Shown here one piece after another: positions 23,524 through 32,491 of a DNA stretch of 64,000 bases. The stretch covers positions 62,001 through 126,000 of the forward strand of contig CANFOS010000007.1 of assembly GCA_947448735.1 (NCBI GenBank), given 5' to 3'. The notes beneath the pieces were generated by a model. It saw only the letters and a list, made by a program, of their open reading frames with translations, was not told the origin of the DNA and did no database searches. The translations under genes were made by a program, and so were the position numbers. This DNA comes from Comamonadaceae bacterium. Its GTDB lineage: Bacteria > Pseudomonadota > Gammaproteobacteria > Burkholderiales > Burkholderiaceae_C. Every line of letters starts with the position of its first letter. Position 1 is the first letter of the stretch.

Positions 23524-24737
23524 GGTGCGGCTCTGGTGGGGTTGACGGTTTTCTCGACTGCCCAGGCAACCCAGTTGCGCTGAACATTGTTCGCCGCGCC
23601 AGCTTGAACCCTGAGCACGGCATGGTGCTGATCGACAACTTGCACGGTGGCCAGCACAGAGCTTAAGGTGCTGTTGGCTTCAAGCAGGCGTTGCGGTATC
23701 TTGTATTCATCGGCGAGCAGCCATTCGTCTCCGACTCGAACCCCTGAAGCAGCACCGGCATTGATGCGAAACTCGGATGGCGCGGTCTGGGTGACCTGTG
23801 CCATGACCGGCAAGCAGGTCAAAGTTTCTTGAATCTCTTTAGCCCAGCTTTGTGTCTGCTGGAACACCCGCTGCTTTGACGCAGGGCTCAGTCGCGATGC
23901 TTCCAGATTGTTCATCTCAGCTTCAAGCTCGATCGGAGCCGACAGCCGGAGTATCGGCCTGCTTTGCAGGCGCTTGCTAAGGGTCATGTGCAGTTGCAGC
24001 TTAAGCGGCGGATTAGACTCAAATACAGGACTGACGTTTTCCCAAATGAATTTTTGAGATGTCTCGACTTGTCTGGCCATCCTTGACGTGGGAATCGGTG
24101 TCACTGAGATCTTGATTTCCCAGGGAATATCGTCCGCACCCGATGCCAGTAACGCCTGGTTGTAGCTTGAACGGATGACTTCAGCCCGGGGCTCAGACAG
24201 ACGCCATGTTGTCGTGTTCGGCGTGCTGCGTTCCCAGTCTGATCTGAACTGCTCCCTCAGGTCCATCAGCAGGCGCAGCTCGTCGACATTCCACTGCGGA
24301 CCCAGGTTCCAGGTCAAGGCTGCAACATGCGCCAGGTGGCCGGGGTCAGTGCGCGTGCAGTTTTTTGACAGTTGGTTGGGGCTAGCCTGAGCCGTTGGAA
24401 GGGCAGCTTTGGAAGGCGCCGGTGTTTCCCAATCCAACTTGGCGCTCAGCTCTCCATCGACATTTTTTTCATAAGACAGCACGCGCACGCCACGGATCTT
24501 CATGCCGCTGCGAAAGCTGCTGCTTTCTCTGAGCACACCTTGGCCATCGATCCACTGTGTCACTTGCACCTGTGTTGGCGCGTCCAGAGCCGCTTGGACC
24601 AGTTCGTGCCGGATGGCGGCCAACTTGTCCGACGGCGACTGTGGTTGTGCGACAGCGCTGGCCGAGTAAGCAAACCAGCATAGACCCAGCATGCGTGCGA
24701 GCTGACGCGGGGTCAGGAGTTTGACGCTATGGTTCAT
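23520..24737 (-). CDS. flgT: Flagellar H-ring assembly protein FlgT
   Basis: 405 aa from the ATG at 24737; a TTG at 24764 would add nine residues. A Sec signal peptide (MLGLCWFAYSASAVAQ) is followed by an N-terminal FlgT-like domain, a middle domain and a C-terminal domain with INAGAASGVRVGDEWLLADE and VQAGAANNVQRNWVAWAV. In Vibrio, FlgT with FlgO and FlgP builds an extra ring around the L/P rings that supports high torque and stator assembly. No flgO is visible in the window. flgP lies 39 bp upstream, which supports the call. Sequence similarity is moderate. Confidence 0.75.
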   Translation of the reverse strand: MNHSVKLLTPRQLARMLGLCWFAYSASAVAQPQSPSDKLAAIRHELVQAALDAPTQVQVTQWIDGQGVLRESSSFRSGMKIRGVRVLSYEKNVDGELSAKLDWETPAPSKAALPTAQASPNQLSKNCTRTDPGHLAHVAALTWNLGPQWNVDELRLLMDLREQFRSDWERSTPNTTTWRLSEPRAEVIRSSYNQALLASGADDIPWEIKISVTPIPTSRMARQVETSQKFIWENVSPVFESNPPLKLQLHMTLSKRLQSRPILRLSAPIELEAEMNNLEASRLSPASKQRVFQQTQSWAKEIQETLTCLPVMAQVTQTAPSEFRINAGAASGVRVGDEWLLADEYKIPQRLLEANSTLSSVLATVQVVDQHHAVLRVQAGAANNVQRNWVAWAVEKTVNPTRAAP

Positions 24738-24776
24738 ATATCGCAGTCTGAGTGACGAGCGCAAAGCCGCTTGACT

Positions 24777-25241
24777 TTATTTGTGCTTGGCCAGAATCTG
24801 GCCCAGGTAGAGCTGACGCAACTCCTGAACCACATCTTTGTCCAGCGACAAGGTGGTTTCATAGGTGTCATCTCCCGTGGGAGTGATGCTCACCAAAGTG
24901 GCACCATAAATCACGCCCTCGACGCGGCTGCGAAAAGTGTCGTTTTGTACCACCATGTCGGCCACCGTGGCTGCTGCGTCTAGCTTCAGGCCATAGACCT
25001 GTTCTGTCAGGGAGCGATAGGCATCGAGCTTGGCCGCACGGATCGCCAGCAAGCGCTGCTGCGCCGCTGTTCGATGGTTTTGAATGCTGATCACGGCATA
25101 ACCGGTGGCCGTGAGGGTTTCGCGCTTCTCGATCAGGGGTTTGGCGGTGGTTTCATGCGTCGTGGGGGTCAAGGGTGACACAACGCAAGCGCTTAGCATG
25201 ACAAGCGTCAGGCTAAGGCTGATGGTGAGTAGACTTTTCAT
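24777..25241 (-). CDS. flgP: Flagellar outer-membrane lipoprotein FlgP
   Basis: 154 aa. It has a lipoprotein signal peptide with lipobox LSAC (Cys19). The mature part has the LPP20/FlgP fold signature: ATGYAVISIQNHRTAAQQRL, AAKLDAYRSLTEQVYGLKLD and DTYETTLSLDKDVVQEL. FlgP forms the outer H-ring in Vibrio and the basal disk in Campylobacter. First gene of a five-gene late operon with a sigma-28 promoter just upstream. Confidence 0.88.
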   Translation of the reverse strand: MKSLLTISLSLTLVMLSACVVSPLTPTTHETTAKPLIEKRETLTATGYAVISIQNHRTAAQQRLLAIRAAKLDAYRSLTEQVYGLKLDAAATVADMVVQNDTFRSRVEGVIYGATLVSITPTGDDTYETTLSLDKDVVQELRQLYLGQILAKHK

Positions 25242-25266
25242 CGCTGATCCTAAGTAGTTGAGGTGT

Positions 25267-25293
25267 ATATCGACAGCAAACGCCTGATCTTGA
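25267..25293 (-). promoter_or_regulatory. Sigma-28 promoter of the flgP operon
   Basis: Minus strand reads TCAAGATC, 11 nt, GTCGATAT: 5 of 8 and 6 of 8 matches to the sigma-28 consensus with exact spacing. The predicted leader before flgP is about 20 nt. Confidence 0.6.
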
Positions 25294-25309
25294 GGGCGTC
25301 GAATGCAGG

Positions 25310-27886
25310 TTACGCAACATCCATGGCTGTGCCTAAAACCTGGCCGTCTGTGGCCGCTTCGTGAGCCAACACGGGTACCAACCCATCACCCGCAGCTAAG
25401 CGGTAGTAATGTAAGGCCAACTGATAATTTTGCTCGGTGCCTTGTGCATTGGCATGCATAAAGCCCAGATTGAACTGGGCGGCCGTGTCACCCAGGGCTG
25501 CAGCTTGTCGGTAGTAATCCAGCGCTTGTGCCGGATCGGGGGCCAGCAAGTCCCCTAGCCAATGCAGACGACCCAGGCTGTACAGCGCTGCCGGGTCGGC
25601 TTGTTGCGCAGCCTGTTGAAACTGATGCAGTGCCTGGGCTGGATCGGAGTCGCTACCCAGGCCCGCCGCCAGCATCCAGCCGAGGTTGAATTGGGCACGG
25701 CTATGGCCGAGATCACTTGCCTTTTTAAAATACTGAAAAGCTTGCGTCATATCCTGCGGTACGGCACGCCCTTGGAAATACAGCAGTCCCAAGCCAAAAA
25801 GAGCGTCTGGCTGGTTTTGGTCCGCTGCCGCCTGGTACCAGTAAAGGACTTGGCGATCGTCGGTGCAGGGCACTTGTCGGTTCGCCAACATCACCCCCAA
25901 GTTGAATTGCGCTAAAGCAAAACCGGCATCACCGGCTTGTTTGTACCAATGGGCGGCCTGAACCGCATCGGGCGCGCCTGCCTGACCCGTTTCATACATG
26001 AGCGCGACGTTAAATTGGGCGCTTGGATCACCCTTGTCGGCTGCCAGCAGGTAGGCAGCATTGAGTTCCGTGCCCTCCGGTTTGGCTTTTGCTGTGCGTG
26101 TTTGCGACCGCAAAACTTGCAGTCGCGCTTCAAGGTGGCCTTGCGCCGCGGCTAACTCAAAGAACTGGTCTGAGCGAACCACATCAGCTTGAATGCCTTC
26201 GCCTGAGGCCAGCATGGTGGCCAGCGCATATTGGGCGGCTGCACAGCCTTGCGCTGCAGCTGCTTCGTAGCAGCCAGCGGCTTGTTGCAGGTTCTGTGGC
26301 GTGTCCTGTTCGAGCGCGTACATCACGCCGAGGTTGTGCATGGCCGCGGAATCGCCAAGGTCAGCACTGGTCTGGTAGAGCTGGCGTGCTTGACGCAGCG
26401 CATCGCTGATCGCATCGGGCGAAGGAGGATCGCACTCCTGCAGTTGCCTGGCATCTTGGGTTTGCATCACAGCCAGGTTGTAAAGCGCTTGACTCAAACC
26501 TTGATCCGCAGCGGCTTTAAACCAGCTTCGGGCAAGTTCTCGGTCTTGGCCAAAGCTCAAACCCACTGCCAGATTAAATTGGGCCAGTGCCAGCCCTTGT
26601 TGAGCCGCCTTTTCAAACCAGACCATGGCTTGCGCAGGGGGCGGCTGATTGTCCTGCCCGACAAGCGCCATCAAGCCAAGGTTGTACTGAGCCAGTGAAT
26701 CACCCCGGGCTGCGGCCTGTTGGTAACAATGGCTGGCCAAAAGATCGCTTTGCGCTAAACCCTGCCCAGAGCTGTAGAGCAGTCCCAAATTGCAGAGCGC
26801 CTGCGGATGCTGCTGCTGTGCAGCCAGCTGTAACCAGTGGATGGCTTGTTCGGGGTTGACGTCGACGCCTTGGCCGGTTTGGTAAAGGGTGGCAAGTTGG
26901 AATTGGGCAACAGCCAGGCCTTGGTCAGCGGCCATCTGGTACCACTGGAAGGCTTGCGCCGAATCTTGCGCCACGCCGTCGCCATTGGCGAACATGATCC
27001 CCAGATTGAACTGGGCTGCTGGATGGTTGAGCGCAGCGGCAAAACGGTAGTGTTCGATGGCTTTTGCCATGTCCGGCTCTGTGGTGTCGTACCGTCCTTT
27101 GCCTTGAGCGCACATCACCGCTAAGTTGTAGTGTGAGTCAACGTGCCCTTGAGCAGCTGCCAGCTGGTAATACTTGAACGCTTCGTACTCATCCTGGGCA
27201 ATGCCTTGACCCTGCCCGAGCATCAAAGCCAAGTTGTACTGGGCCGGTGCATCGCCTTGGTCGGCGGCCAACTGGTACCACTTTAAGGCAAGTGCCTGGT
27301 CTTGAGGCACGCCGCGTCCCTGCGACAGCATCGAGCCCAGGCTGAATTGGGCGTAACTGTGACCCTGGGCAGCCGCAGACTCAAACCAGTTGCGAGCCGT
27401 CTTGGCATTGGCTTCAAGGCCATCGCCGTCCAGATACATGCAGGCCAGATTAAATTGTGCGGTCGCGTTGCCTTGCACCGCTGCGCGCTCAAACCAGTGC
27501 GCCGCTTTGGCTAAATCTGGCTCTACCCCCTGTCCGTTGCTGTACATGAACGCCAAATTGGTCTGCACATCGGGCAAACCTTGTTCAGCTGCCTGCAAGT
27601 ACAGTTCAAGCGCTTTTTCATTGTCCTGGGGGACGCCTTGTCCGTTGTTGTACATAAAGCCCAAGTTGTACTGGGCCGGTGCGTAGTTTTGAGCCGCGGC
27701 CAATTGGTACCACTTCAAGGCTTCCGCGTAGTCTTGCGTGACGCCTTGACCATTGGCGTACATGAATCCCAGGTTGTTTTGGGCTGCGGCAAAGTCCAAA
27801 GCTGCCAGCGGCCGCGAAATCCGCAGGGCGTTGGCGAAGTCGCCCCGTCCGTAGGCGGCGTCAGCATCAGCCAGCAAGCTTTTCAC
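25310..27886 (-). CDS. Giant Sel1-repeat (SLR) protein, about 22 repeats
   Basis: 858 aa made almost wholly of 36-residue Sel1-like repeats of the form AQxNLGxMYxxGQGVxQDxxxA, about 22 copies, with one degenerate stretch near the middle. There is no signal peptide or membrane segment, so it should be a cytoplasmic helical solenoid that scaffolds protein contacts. It is the last gene of a five-gene minus-strand set that also holds the WDW-repeat protein, the PLD/J protein and a second Sel1 protein. No known family beyond the repeat can be named. It follows the small gene by 40 bp and ends just before the flgP promoter. Confidence 0.85.
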   Translation of the reverse strand: MKSLLADADAAYGRGDFANALRISRPLAALDFAAAQNNLGFMYANGQGVTQDYAEALKWYQLAAAQNYAPAQYNLGFMYNNGQGVPQDNEKALELYLQAAEQGLPDVQTNLAFMYSNGQGVEPDLAKAAHWFERAAVQGNATAQFNLACMYLDGDGLEANAKTARNWFESAAAQGHSYAQFSLGSMLSQGRGVPQDQALALKWYQLAADQGDAPAQYNLALMLGQGQGIAQDEYEAFKYYQLAAAQGHVDSHYNLAVMCAQGKGRYDTTEPDMAKAIEHYRFAAALNHPAAQFNLGIMFANGDGVAQDSAQAFQWYQMAADQGLAVAQFQLATLYQTGQGVDVNPEQAIHWLQLAAQQQHPQALCNLGLLYSSGQGLAQSDLLASHCYQQAAARGDSLAQYNLGLMALVGQDNQPPPAQAMVWFEKAAQQGLALAQFNLAVGLSFGQDRELARSWFKAAADQGLSQALYNLAVMQTQDARQLQECDPPSPDAISDALRQARQLYQTSADLGDSAAMHNLGVMYALEQDTPQNLQQAAGCYEAAAAQGCAAAQYALATMLASGEGIQADVVRSDQFFELAAAQGHLEARLQVLRSQTRTAKAKPEGTELNAAYLLAADKGDPSAQFNVALMYETGQAGAPDAVQAAHWYKQAGDAGFALAQFNLGVMLANRQVPCTDDRQVLYWYQAAADQNQPDALFGLGLLYFQGRAVPQDMTQAFQYFKKASDLGHSRAQFNLGWMLAAGLGSDSDPAQALHQFQQAAQQADPAALYSLGRLHWLGDLLAPDPAQALDYYRQAAALGDTAAQFNLGFMHANAQGTEQNYQLALHYYRLAAGDGLVPVLAHEAATDGQVLGTAMDVA

Positions 27887-27926
27887 GGCGCAGCCCTGCC
27901 TTGGCGTTTTGAAGGACTCAGACGCG

Positions 27927-28142
27927 TCATGCTTGCGGGGTGTCGGTTTGGGGTAAGCCGATCTGACGAACCGGGTGTCCTTGATGGGTCAAGGCATAGA
28001 GTTGTTGTCCCAACGGCGCGTGGGCTTGCTGCGATAAGACAAGGGTCTTGATGGTTTGATGGGCTTCGTAAGGCCCACGCGGCAGGTGCGCCGCCGCCTC
28101 TAGGTGATCGGCTTTGCCTTGGCGGTGCTTTGCATTACTCAT
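27927..28142 (-). CDS. Small unrecognised protein
   Basis: 71 aa from the ATG at 28142, which has a Shine-Dalgarno (AAGGAA) at good spacing. Hydrophilic, rich in His, Gln and Ala, with no membrane segment and no family I recognise. It lies between the WDW-repeat and giant Sel1 genes in the same direction with short gaps (91 and 40 bp), which supports it as a real operon member. Confidence 0.5.
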   Translation of the reverse strand: MSNAKHRQGKADHLEAAAHLPRGPYEAHQTIKTLVLSQQAHAPLGQQLYALTHQGHPVRQIGLPQTDTPQA

Positions 28143-28233
28143 GAAGTTCCTTCGGTGCCCTGCGTCTGAAATCAGGCTCAATCAGTGTCTATTTTTTGAC
28201 AAACCGGTATGCGGTCGTCAAAAACAGCAAATT

Positions 28234-29664
28234 TCATGCCGGATCGCTCTCCTTTGGCATCAGCATGTTGATTTGATCAGCAGACATCGCATGAACCTCG
28301 AAGTGCTGGTGTTCGACCACCAAAGGGATAAACCACTGGTCGGCAAAGGCGCCAAAAAATTCGGTGTCCCATGGCAGTTGGCGAAGTGCGCTCAGCGTGG
28401 CCCAATTCCAGAAGGTGTCGTACCGTTGCAGCAGATCGCTGCTCCAGGGTAGGCGAGGGTTTGAGCTGAGTCTTTCCCAATCCCATTGGTCCGAGTGCTG
28501 AGCGAGCAGCATCTCGCTCCAGGGCAACTGGTCATTGCTGCTGAGGCTGACCCAGTCCCACTCGTTCTTGAAGTGGTTGAGCAACAGATCGCTCCAGGGC
28601 AGACCGGTATTCCAGCTCAGGCGATCCCAATCCCAGCGCTCAAAGTATTGCTCCAAAAGGGCCATCGACCAAGGCAGCGCCGGATTGCCGCTTAACGCTG
28701 CCCAGTCCCAATGCCCGGCCCGCATGTCCAGCAGTTGTTCGCTCCACGGGAGGGCCGGGTTATGGCTCAAGGCTTTCCAATCCCAACGGGGCAGCCAATG
28801 GGTCAATAAATCGGCATCCCAGGGCAGCGTGGGGTTGGCGCTGAGTTCGGACCAATCCCAGCGCTCGCTGTATTGGGCGATCAGGTCCGGGCTCCAGAAT
28901 AATTCAGTGTTTGTGCTGAGAACTTTCCAATCCCACTGGTCTGCAAACTGCGCCATCAGATCGAGGCTCCAATGGAGCCCCGGGTTGTTGCTCAAGCCGG
29001 TCCAGTTCCAAAATGAAGCAAATTGGCCAAGCAGGACGGGGTCGCTGGGAATGGAGCCGTTGGCGCTTAGCCCACTCCAGTCCCACTGACCAGCATGGCG
29101 CTCTAACAACGCCGCTGTCAAGGGGATGCCGGGATTCCAGCTCAATGCTGTCCAGTCCCAACGGTGGGCATGGGCTTTGATGAAGCTTGCGCTCCAGGCC
29201 AAATCCGGGTTGCGGCTAAGAGCGCCCCAGTTCCAGTGGGGGGCGTAGGCCTCGATGAGTTCACTGCTCCAGGGCACCCCTGGGTTGGCGCTTAACTGTT
29301 GCCAATTCCAGCGTTGTGAAAAGCGCGCTATCAATTCGGCAGACCACGGCAAAGCGGGGTTTTTGCTTAAGGCGATCCAATCGAAATCGTTTTCATGCTG
29401 CGCGATCAGATCGCCCGACCAGGCCAGGGCTTGACTGCTGCTCAAGGTGCGCCAATCCCAGTTCAGCGCGGGTTGGCGCAGGAGATCAATGGCCAGTGGG
29501 TGATGGCGCTGTGCGCACTGTTTAAGCAGGTTCGGAAATTTCTTGAAAAATTCCAAGGTGCGTCTGTCTTTTGCGTCGGCCAAGGTCTGTGCGACCAGGT
29601 TCAAGCGTTGCTGGGCGACAGCGCTCGGCGCACGGTTGGTCGCAAGCGTCAGCGCTGTGCTCAT
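28234..29664 (-). CDS. WDW-repeat protein: fifteen 25-residue tandem repeats
   Basis: 476 aa. After a helical N-terminus of 68 residues, residues 69-443 are exactly fifteen head-to-tail 25-residue repeats with consensus WDWxxLSxNPxLPWSxxLL followed by about six polar residues. Repeats 5 and 6 are the most diverged. A 33-residue tail closes the protein. No signal peptide or membrane segment is present. Copies differ at DNA level, so the array is old and kept by selection. I recall similar Trp-rich LSxNP repeats in uncharacterised proteins of giant viruses and bacteria, but I cannot name a function. The start overlaps the PLD/J gene by 4 bp (ATGA), so the two proteins are made together. Confidence 0.85.
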   Translation of the reverse strand: MSTALTLATNRAPSAVAQQRLNLVAQTLADAKDRRTLEFFKKFPNLLKQCAQRHHPLAIDLLRQPALNWDWRTLSSSQALAWSGDLIAQHENDFDWIALSKNPALPWSAELIARFSQRWNWQQLSANPGVPWSSELIEAYAPHWNWGALSRNPDLAWSASFIKAHAHRWDWTALSWNPGIPLTAALLERHAGQWDWSGLSANGSIPSDPVLLGQFASFWNWTGLSNNPGLHWSLDLMAQFADQWDWKVLSTNTELFWSPDLIAQYSERWDWSELSANPTLPWDADLLTHWLPRWDWKALSHNPALPWSEQLLDMRAGHWDWAALSGNPALPWSMALLEQYFERWDWDRLSWNTGLPWSDLLLNHFKNEWDWVSLSSNDQLPWSEMLLAQHSDQWDWERLSSNPRLPWSSDLLQRYDTFWNWATLSALRQLPWDTEFFGAFADQWFIPLVVEHQHFEVHAMSADQINMLMPKESDPA

Positions 29665-30932
29665 GAGGCGGGCTGCGCAATGACTTCCAGTGCCAGGCTG
29701 TAGCGTTGTATTTCGGCCTGCAAATGCTCACCTTGTTTGGCAAACCACAAGTCCCAGTTGCTCTGGCTACTCAGGGTTCGCCAGGTCGGACTCTGCTGAA
29801 TATGGCGAAGGGTCACACACCGACTTGACAGGCGCTCTTGCACATCAGCCAACCGTTGCTTCAGACCTATGAATGAGTCTGGCTCTGCGCTGATGCCGCC
29901 CAGGGGGACTTGCTGCAGTTGCTGCTCGATGGTTTTGAGGACTGAAAAATCGAAGTTTCGATAACTGCTTTGTACGCGCTGGAAGACTTCCTGAGCCTGC
30001 AGTTTGTGTTGCTCTTGAACCCGGTCGGGGTGGCATAGCATGATTAATTTTCGATACAAGTATTTGATTTCTTCTTGTTGTGTTGCGCCTAGCGGTTCTG
30101 CAGATGGGGGCTGGGCTGGTTGGCTTTCCTCGAACCGAAACTGCGCAAAATCAGCTTGAGCCGCTTGAGCCTCAACCTGATCTTTTTCGTTTTCTGATTG
30201 TCGGTAAAGCTGGGCCAAGTAGCGTTGTTTTAAATCCAGATATTGCCCTACAACATCACCGATCGCGTCGTCCTGCTGGGTGTCAAACGCATTGATTTTT
30301 TGGTGCATGTCGGCGATCTCCTCGTCCAAAGCCATGCTGTGCTCTGCCAACAAGCCGAGTTGCCAAGCCATGACCTGTGCGGTCGGATCCGCGCGGAGGA
30401 CCAGCTGGTTTTCCAGGGGGCTGGGTGTTGCATTTCTGGGACTGGACGGCGGTAAATCGACGGCGCCTGGCACGGATTGCCGCAGCTGGTTTAAACCTTC
30501 CAGGCAAGCGGCCACGGCCTGTGGCTGGTTTTGAATCACGATGCCAGAAAAGACGGACTCGGCAGCACAATTGACAGGATCAAAGTTGCCACTGATGGCC
30601 AAGCTTTGGTCGATCAGGCAGGCCGATGTTCTCAAACTGGTGTTATCTGCCTGAAGCCAGACCAGCTGAACCCCCATCGCGACGAGCCGTTCCCATGCGA
30701 GACCCGAATCGATATTCTGCTCAATCGCTCGCACGATCAGAGTCACCTCCAGGCCGCGTCTTCTGCAGGCCAACATCAGTTTGAACCAGGCAGGGGAGCA
30801 GGCTGCGTCAACGCAACTGATGATCTGGAACTGCGACTGTGTGACGAGTGACGTCAGGACATCCCATGTGTTGCTAAAGTGGGCGCAAGAAAAATGGCCC
30901 TCAGGAGCGGGGTGGACGGTTGACGCTGACAT
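29661..30932 (-). CDS. Degenerate PLD-like domain fused to a J-domain
   Basis: 423 aa. Residues about 20-155 resemble a phospholipase-D-like domain: CRRRGLEVTLIVRAIEQN, then CLIDQSLAISGNFDPVNCAA, where the Asp and SGNF part of the HKD motif survive but the His-x-Lys pair is replaced by Ser-x-Cys (residues 103-105). Catalysis is therefore unlikely. A coiled segment (200-265) leads to a J-domain at about 285-335 with HPD at 301-303, the DnaK-activating motif. The C-terminal end includes WRTLSSQSNWDLW, which echoes the repeats of the next gene. No signal peptide. It may recruit DnaK to a Sel1/WDW complex; that is inference. It lies 30 bp after the second Sel1 gene. Confidence 0.72.
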   Translation of the reverse strand: MSASTVHPAPEGHFSCAHFSNTWDVLTSLVTQSQFQIISCVDAACSPAWFKLMLACRRRGLEVTLIVRAIEQNIDSGLAWERLVAMGVQLVWLQADNTSLRTSACLIDQSLAISGNFDPVNCAAESVFSGIVIQNQPQAVAACLEGLNQLRQSVPGAVDLPPSSPRNATPSPLENQLVLRADPTAQVMAWQLGLLAEHSMALDEEIADMHQKINAFDTQQDDAIGDVVGQYLDLKQRYLAQLYRQSENEKDQVEAQAAQADFAQFRFEESQPAQPPSAEPLGATQQEEIKYLYRKLIMLCHPDRVQEQHKLQAQEVFQRVQSSYRNFDFSVLKTIEQQLQQVPLGGISAEPDSFIGLKQRLADVQERLSSRCVTLRHIQQSPTWRTLSSQSNWDLWFAKQGEHLQAEIQRYSLALEVIAQPAS

Positions 30933-30962
30933 GGTGCTCTGAACGATGACGTTGGATCGGGA

Positions 30963-32339
30963 TCAGTCGAACCCACGGTAGTTGTTCTGCTTGCACGAGC
31001 GTGCCATTTCTTGCGCCTGTGCTATCTGTGCAGGAGGCATCAGCCGGGACACAAAATCCCGGCCATCGCAAGCATTCTCATGCGCATGGGCCGCCGCCAG
31101 GTTAAACCACATGTGTGCCCGCACATAGTCCTGCAACACGGCTTGTCCTTTGGCGTACATCCAGCCCAAAGCAACTTGAGCATCTGCCTGGCCTTGGCAT
31201 GCGGCTTGGCGGAAGCAGTCCAGTGCCACTTCATGGTCGGGCTCCGAGTTGCCGCCTGCTTGGTACATCAGGCCCAGGTTGTAGAGCGCCAGAGGCTCTC
31301 CCTGGTCGGCAGCTGATTTCATCCACTGCAGCGCTGCGTTGCTACTGGCGACGCCGCCCTGGCCGTTCGCGAGCATCACGCCTAAGTGGCATTGGGCCAT
31401 GGCATCGCCTTGTTCCGCCGCCAGTCGATACCAAGTCATTGCAGCTGCTTCATCTTGTTCAATATCAATCCCATTGGCGTACATCAGCCCCAAGTTGTAT
31501 TGGGCAGCCGCGTTGCCCTGACGCGCAGCAGCAAGGTAGTACTGAAGCGATTTCTCAGTGTTCTTGGGCACGCCATGCGCGGTGCTGAACATGACTCCGA
31601 GGTTGTATTGAGCTGAAGATTCGCCCAGGGCTGCTGCACGCTCGTACCAATAAACTGCTTTCAGGTAGTCCACGGGAAGGTCATCACCGCTGGAGTACAA
31701 AACCCCCAAATTGAATTGGGCCTGGGGGTGTTCGCGCTCGGCTGCCAGTGTGTACCAATGGCAGGCCAGATGCATATCCCGAGCCAGCCCGTGTCCGTTG
31801 GCACACATCACACCCAGACCATATTGGGCTTGGGGGTCGCCAAGATCTGCGCCGCGTTGGTAACACGCAAGCGCTTTTTCGTAGTCTTGTGCAACGCCTT
31901 CCCCGTTGGCGTACATCACCCCAAGGTTGACATGGGCCGTCGGGTCCCCCTGATCCGCTGCGGCCTGATACCACTTCAGCGCCTCATGCAAGTCGGGGCC
32001 AACGCCATCACCGTTGACGTACATGGTTGCCAGATGGCACTGTGCGGAGGCCAGCCCCTGCAAGGCCGCTGCCCGGTACAAAAGATGTGCCTGGTGATAG
32101 TTCTGGTCTACGCCCTGACCGCTGGCGTACATGACGGCCAAGTTCGATTGGGCGGCGGCCAAGCCGTGCTCGGCTGCCAACTGATAGCACCTGAACGCTT
32201 CTGCGAAATTCTGGGTCACTCCCTGGCCTTTGGCATACATCAAGCCCAGGTTATTGAGTGCGGCAAATTGCGGATCAACAACGGTGTCTGTCACAGGTGG
32301 AAGTATCTTATGTCGTGAAAATTCGGGCTGCTGCAACAA
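30963..32339 (-). CDS. Sel1-repeat protein, 11 repeats
   Basis: 458 aa with eleven clear 36-residue Sel1 repeats covering residues about 25-425, each with AQxNLGxMYANGxG-type cores. No signal peptide, so probably cytoplasmic. The start is a TTG at 32339 preceded by a G-rich Shine-Dalgarno-like stretch. It is first in the five-gene Sel1/PLD-J/WDW set and divergent from the sigma-54 activator, whose coding region starts about 150 bp away. Partner and function unknown. Confidence 0.82.
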   Translation of the reverse strand: MLQQPEFSRHKILPPVTDTVVDPQFAALNNLGLMYAKGQGVTQNFAEAFRCYQLAAEHGLAAAQSNLAVMYASGQGVDQNYHQAHLLYRAAALQGLASAQCHLATMYVNGDGVGPDLHEALKWYQAAADQGDPTAHVNLGVMYANGEGVAQDYEKALACYQRGADLGDPQAQYGLGVMCANGHGLARDMHLACHWYTLAAEREHPQAQFNLGVLYSSGDDLPVDYLKAVYWYERAAALGESSAQYNLGVMFSTAHGVPKNTEKSLQYYLAAARQGNAAAQYNLGLMYANGIDIEQDEAAAMTWYRLAAEQGDAMAQCHLGVMLANGQGGVASSNAALQWMKSAADQGEPLALYNLGLMYQAGGNSEPDHEVALDCFRQAACQGQADAQVALGWMYAKGQAVLQDYVRAHMWFNLAAAHAHENACDGRDFVSRLMPPAQIAQAQEMARSCKQNNYRGFD

Positions 32340-32491
32340 ACCCCGCCACTTTTCACATTGTAAAAGTCAAGTCAAGGCCAGTGTGGTGTCATTTGATGTT
32401 ATTTGGTATCATTGATTCTACCAATTTAAAGAATTTCTATGAATTCAATGATTTAAAGACTTTAAAACTGGGCTCCACCCACACACTCTGC

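Noticed and set aside
32340..32460. Sigma-54 promoter for the Sel1/WDW cluster
   Set aside because: The best minus-strand match (TGGCCT, 5 nt, TGACT) misses two bases in each element. It is too weak to report as a site.
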